A stretch of 64,000 nucleotides of DNA, from assembly GCA_041749015.1 (NCBI GenBank), contig JBGTCD010000064.1:62001-126000 (forward strand), read 5' to 3'. The translations under genes and the position numbers were made by a program. The DNA comes from JBGTCD01 sp041749015 (GTDB taxonomy: Bacteria; Bacteroidota; Bacteroidia; Cytophagales; Cyclobacteriaceae). Below, one piece after another: positions 61,502 through 64,000 of this stretch. Each line of letters opens with the position of its first letter. Position 1 is the stretch's first letter. A model generated the notes under the pieces. It was not told where the DNA came from, ran no database searches, and was given only the letters and a program-made list of their open reading frames with translations.

Positions 61502-63079
61502 TTATTTAAATCTGGATGCCAAATCCAATGCCACTTTCTTTAAAGTCTCCATTACCTCATCTTCCAGTTTACCAGCTTTAAGCGATTCGAGTGCGCCCTT
61601 ATGCTGTGATTGTAGAATGTCGAGAAAATTCTTTTCAAAATCCCTAACCTTATTCACTGGCACTTCATCAATAAATCCTTTGGTGGAAACGTAGATAATC
61701 GCTACCTGCTGTTCAACAGGCACCGGAGAAAATTCATTTTGTTTTAAGATTTCCAGGTTTCTGCGACCCCTTTCAATGGTCCTTTTAGTAGCAGCATCAA
61801 GATCGGATCCAAATTTTGAGAAGGCCTCCAATTCCCTGAACTGGGCCTGGTCCAGCTTCAATGTACCGGCCACCTTTTTCATGGATTTAATCTGTGCCGA
61901 ACCCCCAACCCTGGACACCGAAATACCCACGTTGATAGCAGGACGGATACCGGAGTTAAATAGGTTGGTTTCCAGAAATATCTGCCCGTCTGTGATCGAA
62001 ATCACGTTGGTAGGAATATAGGCAGAAACGTCCCCAGCCTATGTTTCAATAATAGGCAAGGCCGTTAAAGAACCGCCTCCTTTTACCATCCCTTCCAGGG
62101 ATTCCGGCAGATCATTCATCGCCTGAGCGATATTATCATTGTCGTTGATCCTTGCAGCACGTTCCAATAAGCGTGAGTGCAAATAAAATACATCCCCTGG
62201 ATATGCTTCACGTCCCGGAGGTCTCCTTAAAAGCAAAGACACCTCACGGTAGGCAACTGCCTGCTTTGAAAGGTCATCATATATCACTAATGCAGGTCGT
62301 CCGGTATCTCTGAAGAATTCACCAATAGACGCTCCGGTAAAGGGGGCAAAAAATTGCATCGGTGCAGGATCAGAAGCTGATGCAGAGACGACTACTGTGT
62401 AGTCCATAGCACCTCTTCTGTCCAAAGCAGCCACAACGCCCGCTACTGTAGAGGCCTTTTGGCCTATTGCCACATATATACAGTATACGGGCTCCCCGCG
62501 GTCGTAAAATTCTTTTTGATTGATAATGGCATCAATCGCCACTGCCGTCTTTCCAGTTTGGCGGTCACCGATGATTAGCTCTCTTTGGCCTCTTCCGATT
62601 GGAATCATGGAGTCAATCGCTTTGATACCTGTTTGCAAGGGCTCATTAACCGGTTGCCGGTAGATCACACCGGGGGCTTTCCGCTCCAGCGGCATATTGT
62701 AAGTCTTGCCTTTGATTGGCCCTTTTCCATCAATAGGGAGTCCGAGAGCATCGACCACACGGCCACACATACCATCACCAGCCTGAATGGAGGCGATGGT
62801 TCCTGTTCTTTTCACGGTATCACCCTCCTTGAGGTATTTGGAGTCCCCAAAGATTACAGCCCCTACATTATCTTCCTCGAGATTAAGCACAAGTGCTCTG
62901 ATGCCGTTTTCAAATTCGATAAGCTCTCCCGCCTGTACCTTGGAGAGGCCATAGATTCTGGCTACCCCATCACCGACCTCAAGTACGGTGCCTATTTCCT
63001 CCAGCTCTACTTCGGTACGGGAGTTTGATAATTGTTCCCTAAGGAGTGCTGATACTTCATCTGGTCTTATATCTGCCAT
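61502..63079 (-). pseudogene. atpA: F-type ATP synthase alpha subunit gene with an in-frame TAG
   Basis: This gene encodes the F1 alpha subunit: 525 codons plus the stop if the internal TAG is read as one residue, the normal family length. Present are the N-terminal beta-barrel region, P-loop GDRQTGKT at 171-178, VVVSASASDPAPMQF, and after the stop the SITDGQIFLETNLFNSGIRP segment with the catalytic arginine and the helical C-terminal domain. Codon 347 is TAG, in the conserved context IIET-stop-AGDVSAYIPTN where the family has Gln. The frame is the same on both sides and nothing else is damaged. If translated as written, only an inactive N-terminal two-thirds is made. The downstream part opens at a GTG at 62005. 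Confidence 0.9.
62039..62041 (-). other. In-frame amber codon in atpA
   Basis: Minus-strand TAG followed by G, replacing the expected CAG (or CAA) Gln codon. One C-to-T change from CAG explains it. TAG is used as a normal stop by other genes in the window, for example at the end of the MoxR gene and the acyl-CoA dehydrogenase gene. Confidence 0.92.
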
Positions 63080-63103
63080 TGTAAATGATTTATATTTCTA
63101 AAC

Positions 63104-63646
63104 TCAGGATTTTATGATCTGACTTTCAATTTTTCTTAGTTTGGTCTTAATGCTACTATCTATTTGTTTGTCGTCAACATATAGTTTGTAACCGCCGATT
63201 ATTTCATTGTCCACGATTTGCTCCAGAATTACTTTTTCTCTTCCGGAGATTTCACGAACCAGGGCTTTAAACTCTTTACCCAATTCAGTATCTACCTCAA
63301 TGGCAGTCACGAGCTGTGCAGGCTGAATGTTATTAAATTCCTGATATTGATTTTCTACCTGCTTTACCACCTCCGGAACAATCCCCGCCCTACCTTTTTT
63401 GGCAAGAAGATTAAGAAAGGAAATAGTAAGCTTATTAAACCTTTTCTCAAATAACGCATTGATAATAGCTGCCTTTTTTAGGGGTTTAATAATTGGGTTG
63501 CGCAGCATGAGGAGAAAGTCTCTATTTTCTTCACATACCTTGTCTATCTGCAGCATATCCTCATATACCTGATCCAGGATATCCTGCTCTTTGGCCAGCT
63601 CTACGAGTGCTCTGGCATATCGGGATGTTACTGCGTATGATGCCAT
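63104..63646 (-). CDS. atpH: F-type ATP synthase delta subunit
   Basis: The 180-residue delta subunit, which ties the peripheral stalk to the F1 head. It has the N-terminal helical domain beginning SRYARALVELAKEQ and the C-terminal segment NEIIGGYKLYVDDKQIDSSI, typical of the family's conserved end. Its ATG overlaps the atpF stop by one base (TAATG), and atpA begins 24 nt after its stop. Confidence 0.94.
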   Translation of the reverse strand: MASYAVTSRYARALVELAKEQDILDQVYEDMLQIDKVCEENRDFLLMLRNPIIKPLKKAAIINALFEKRFNKLTISFLNLLAKKGRAGIVPEVVKQVENQYQEFNNIQPAQLVTAIEVDTELGKEFKALVREISGREKVILEQIVDNEIIGGYKLYVDDKQIDSSIKTKLRKIESQIIKS

Positions 63647-64000
63647 TAATTAAGTTTTAAGTCCTTTATCATTTCATTGATATAGGCTTTCTGCTCTTTA
63701 TCTTTTGATAACTGGTTTTTAAGAATTTGCTCTGCAATGATCAATGAAAATTCGGCCACCTGATTTTTTACCTCTATCAGGGCAGCACGTTTCTCATTGA
63801 CTATGGCCTCACGTGCTTGCTCCACCATCCTGGAGGCCTGCTTAGCAGCATCCTCTCTGGCTTCATCTCTCATCTGGCTGGCAATTTCTCTAGCTTCTTT
63901 CAGGATTAGATCCCTTTCCTTGCGGGCTTCATCCAATAGCTTTTCATTTTCAGATTGAAGCTTAGCCATTTCTGCCCTTGCTTCCTCAGCTGAATCCAAG
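63646..64000 (-). CDS. atpF: F-type ATP synthase b subunit (partial)
   Basis: The C-terminal 118 or so residues of subunit b, the peripheral-stalk dimer. The visible part is a long charged coiled coil (AEMAKLQSENEKLLDEARKE, AREDAAKQASRMVEQAREA) and the usual end with EFSLIIAEQILKNQLS. The N-terminal membrane helix and start codon are beyond the right edge. It is coupled by TAATG to atpH. Confidence 0.92.
   Translation of the reverse strand, partial: LDSAEEARAEMAKLQSENEKLLDEARKERDLILKEAREIASQMRDEAREDAAKQASRMVEQAREAIVNEKRAALIEVKNQVAEFSLIIAEQILKNQLSKDKEQKAYINEMIKDLKLN

Noticed and set aside
61502..63079. A frameshift splitting atpA, or reassignment of TAG to Gln
   Set aside because: Both halves are in the same frame, so no indel is needed. 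TAG ends other genes here with properly placed neighbours, so a changed code is unlikely.
1..64000. CRISPR arrays, tRNA or rRNA genes, insertion sequences
   Set aside because: No regularly spaced repeats, cloverleaf-like RNA genes, ribosomal RNA stretches or transposase-like frames were seen by eye. A tRNA or covariance-model scan was not possible here.

Overview
The window is a gene-dense chromosomal segment of a Bacteroidota bacterium, probably Cytophagales-like. Evidence for this is the TonB-dependent receptor with a carboxypeptidase-regulatory-like N-terminal domain, lipoprotein-type SurA paralogues, many TAnnTTTG promoter -7 boxes, few clear Shine-Dalgarno sites, and the F-type ATPase order F-H-A-G. 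I saw no rRNA, tRNA, CRISPR array, transposase or phage gene.

Layout. 1-3.7 kb (minus): a LytS-type sensor kinase cut by the left edge, then a TPR protein and a TonB-dependent receptor. 3.9-10.2 kb (plus): a PA0069-type radical SAM protein, three consecutive SurA/parvulin-type periplasmic proteins for outer-membrane protein folding, and a MoxR ATPase. 10.3-15.4 kb (minus): an operon cysC-cysD-cysN-pheS-3-hydroxyacyl-CoA dehydrogenase-Rieske-like lipoprotein, with cysQ divergent. 16.3-36.7 kb (minus): a large cell-surface polysaccharide locus. It has the initiating WecA/MraY-type transferase, two sugar aminotransferases, an FkbM methyltransferase, a WecB/WbpI-type epimerase, glycosyltransferases, a heparinase-like protein, a fused MDR-Gfo/Idh/MocA oxidoreductase, two Wzy/WaaL-type membrane proteins, a flippase, a WbpA/B/D/E-like set for a 2,3-diacetamido uronic acid, and a UDP-glucuronate 4-epimerase. 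36.8-43 kb (plus): a Wzz-domain protein followed by ccmB, ccmC, ccmD, ccmE, ccmF and a DUF2520 gene. 43-60.5 kb: housekeeping genes on both strands (CDGSH protein, prmC, ribD, free methionine sulfoxide reductase, hydrolase-OsmC fusion, PAS sensor kinase, hemH, M1 peptidase, EamA exporter, dusB, CPBP protease, cdsA, glutamate dehydrogenase, psd). 60.6-64 kb (minus): atpG, atpA, atpH and a partial atpF.

Most notable observations. (1) atpA is interrupted by one in-frame TAG replacing a strongly conserved Gln codon, with the rest of the gene intact. (2) The 5' end and leader of a sugar aminotransferase gene is duplicated 980 bp upstream and fused in frame to an unrelated exported protein, apparently supplying part of its signal peptide. 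(3) A Rieske-fold lipoprotein has lost both cluster His ligands. (4) CcmE carries a CxxxY heme-attachment motif instead of HxxxY, with no ccmG or ccmH nearby, as in System I*. (5) A PAS histidine kinase holds a C10 homopolymer in its coding region. (6) A collapsed glycosyltransferase remnant lies inside the polysaccharide operon. I found no clearly new multi-gene defence or metabolic system.
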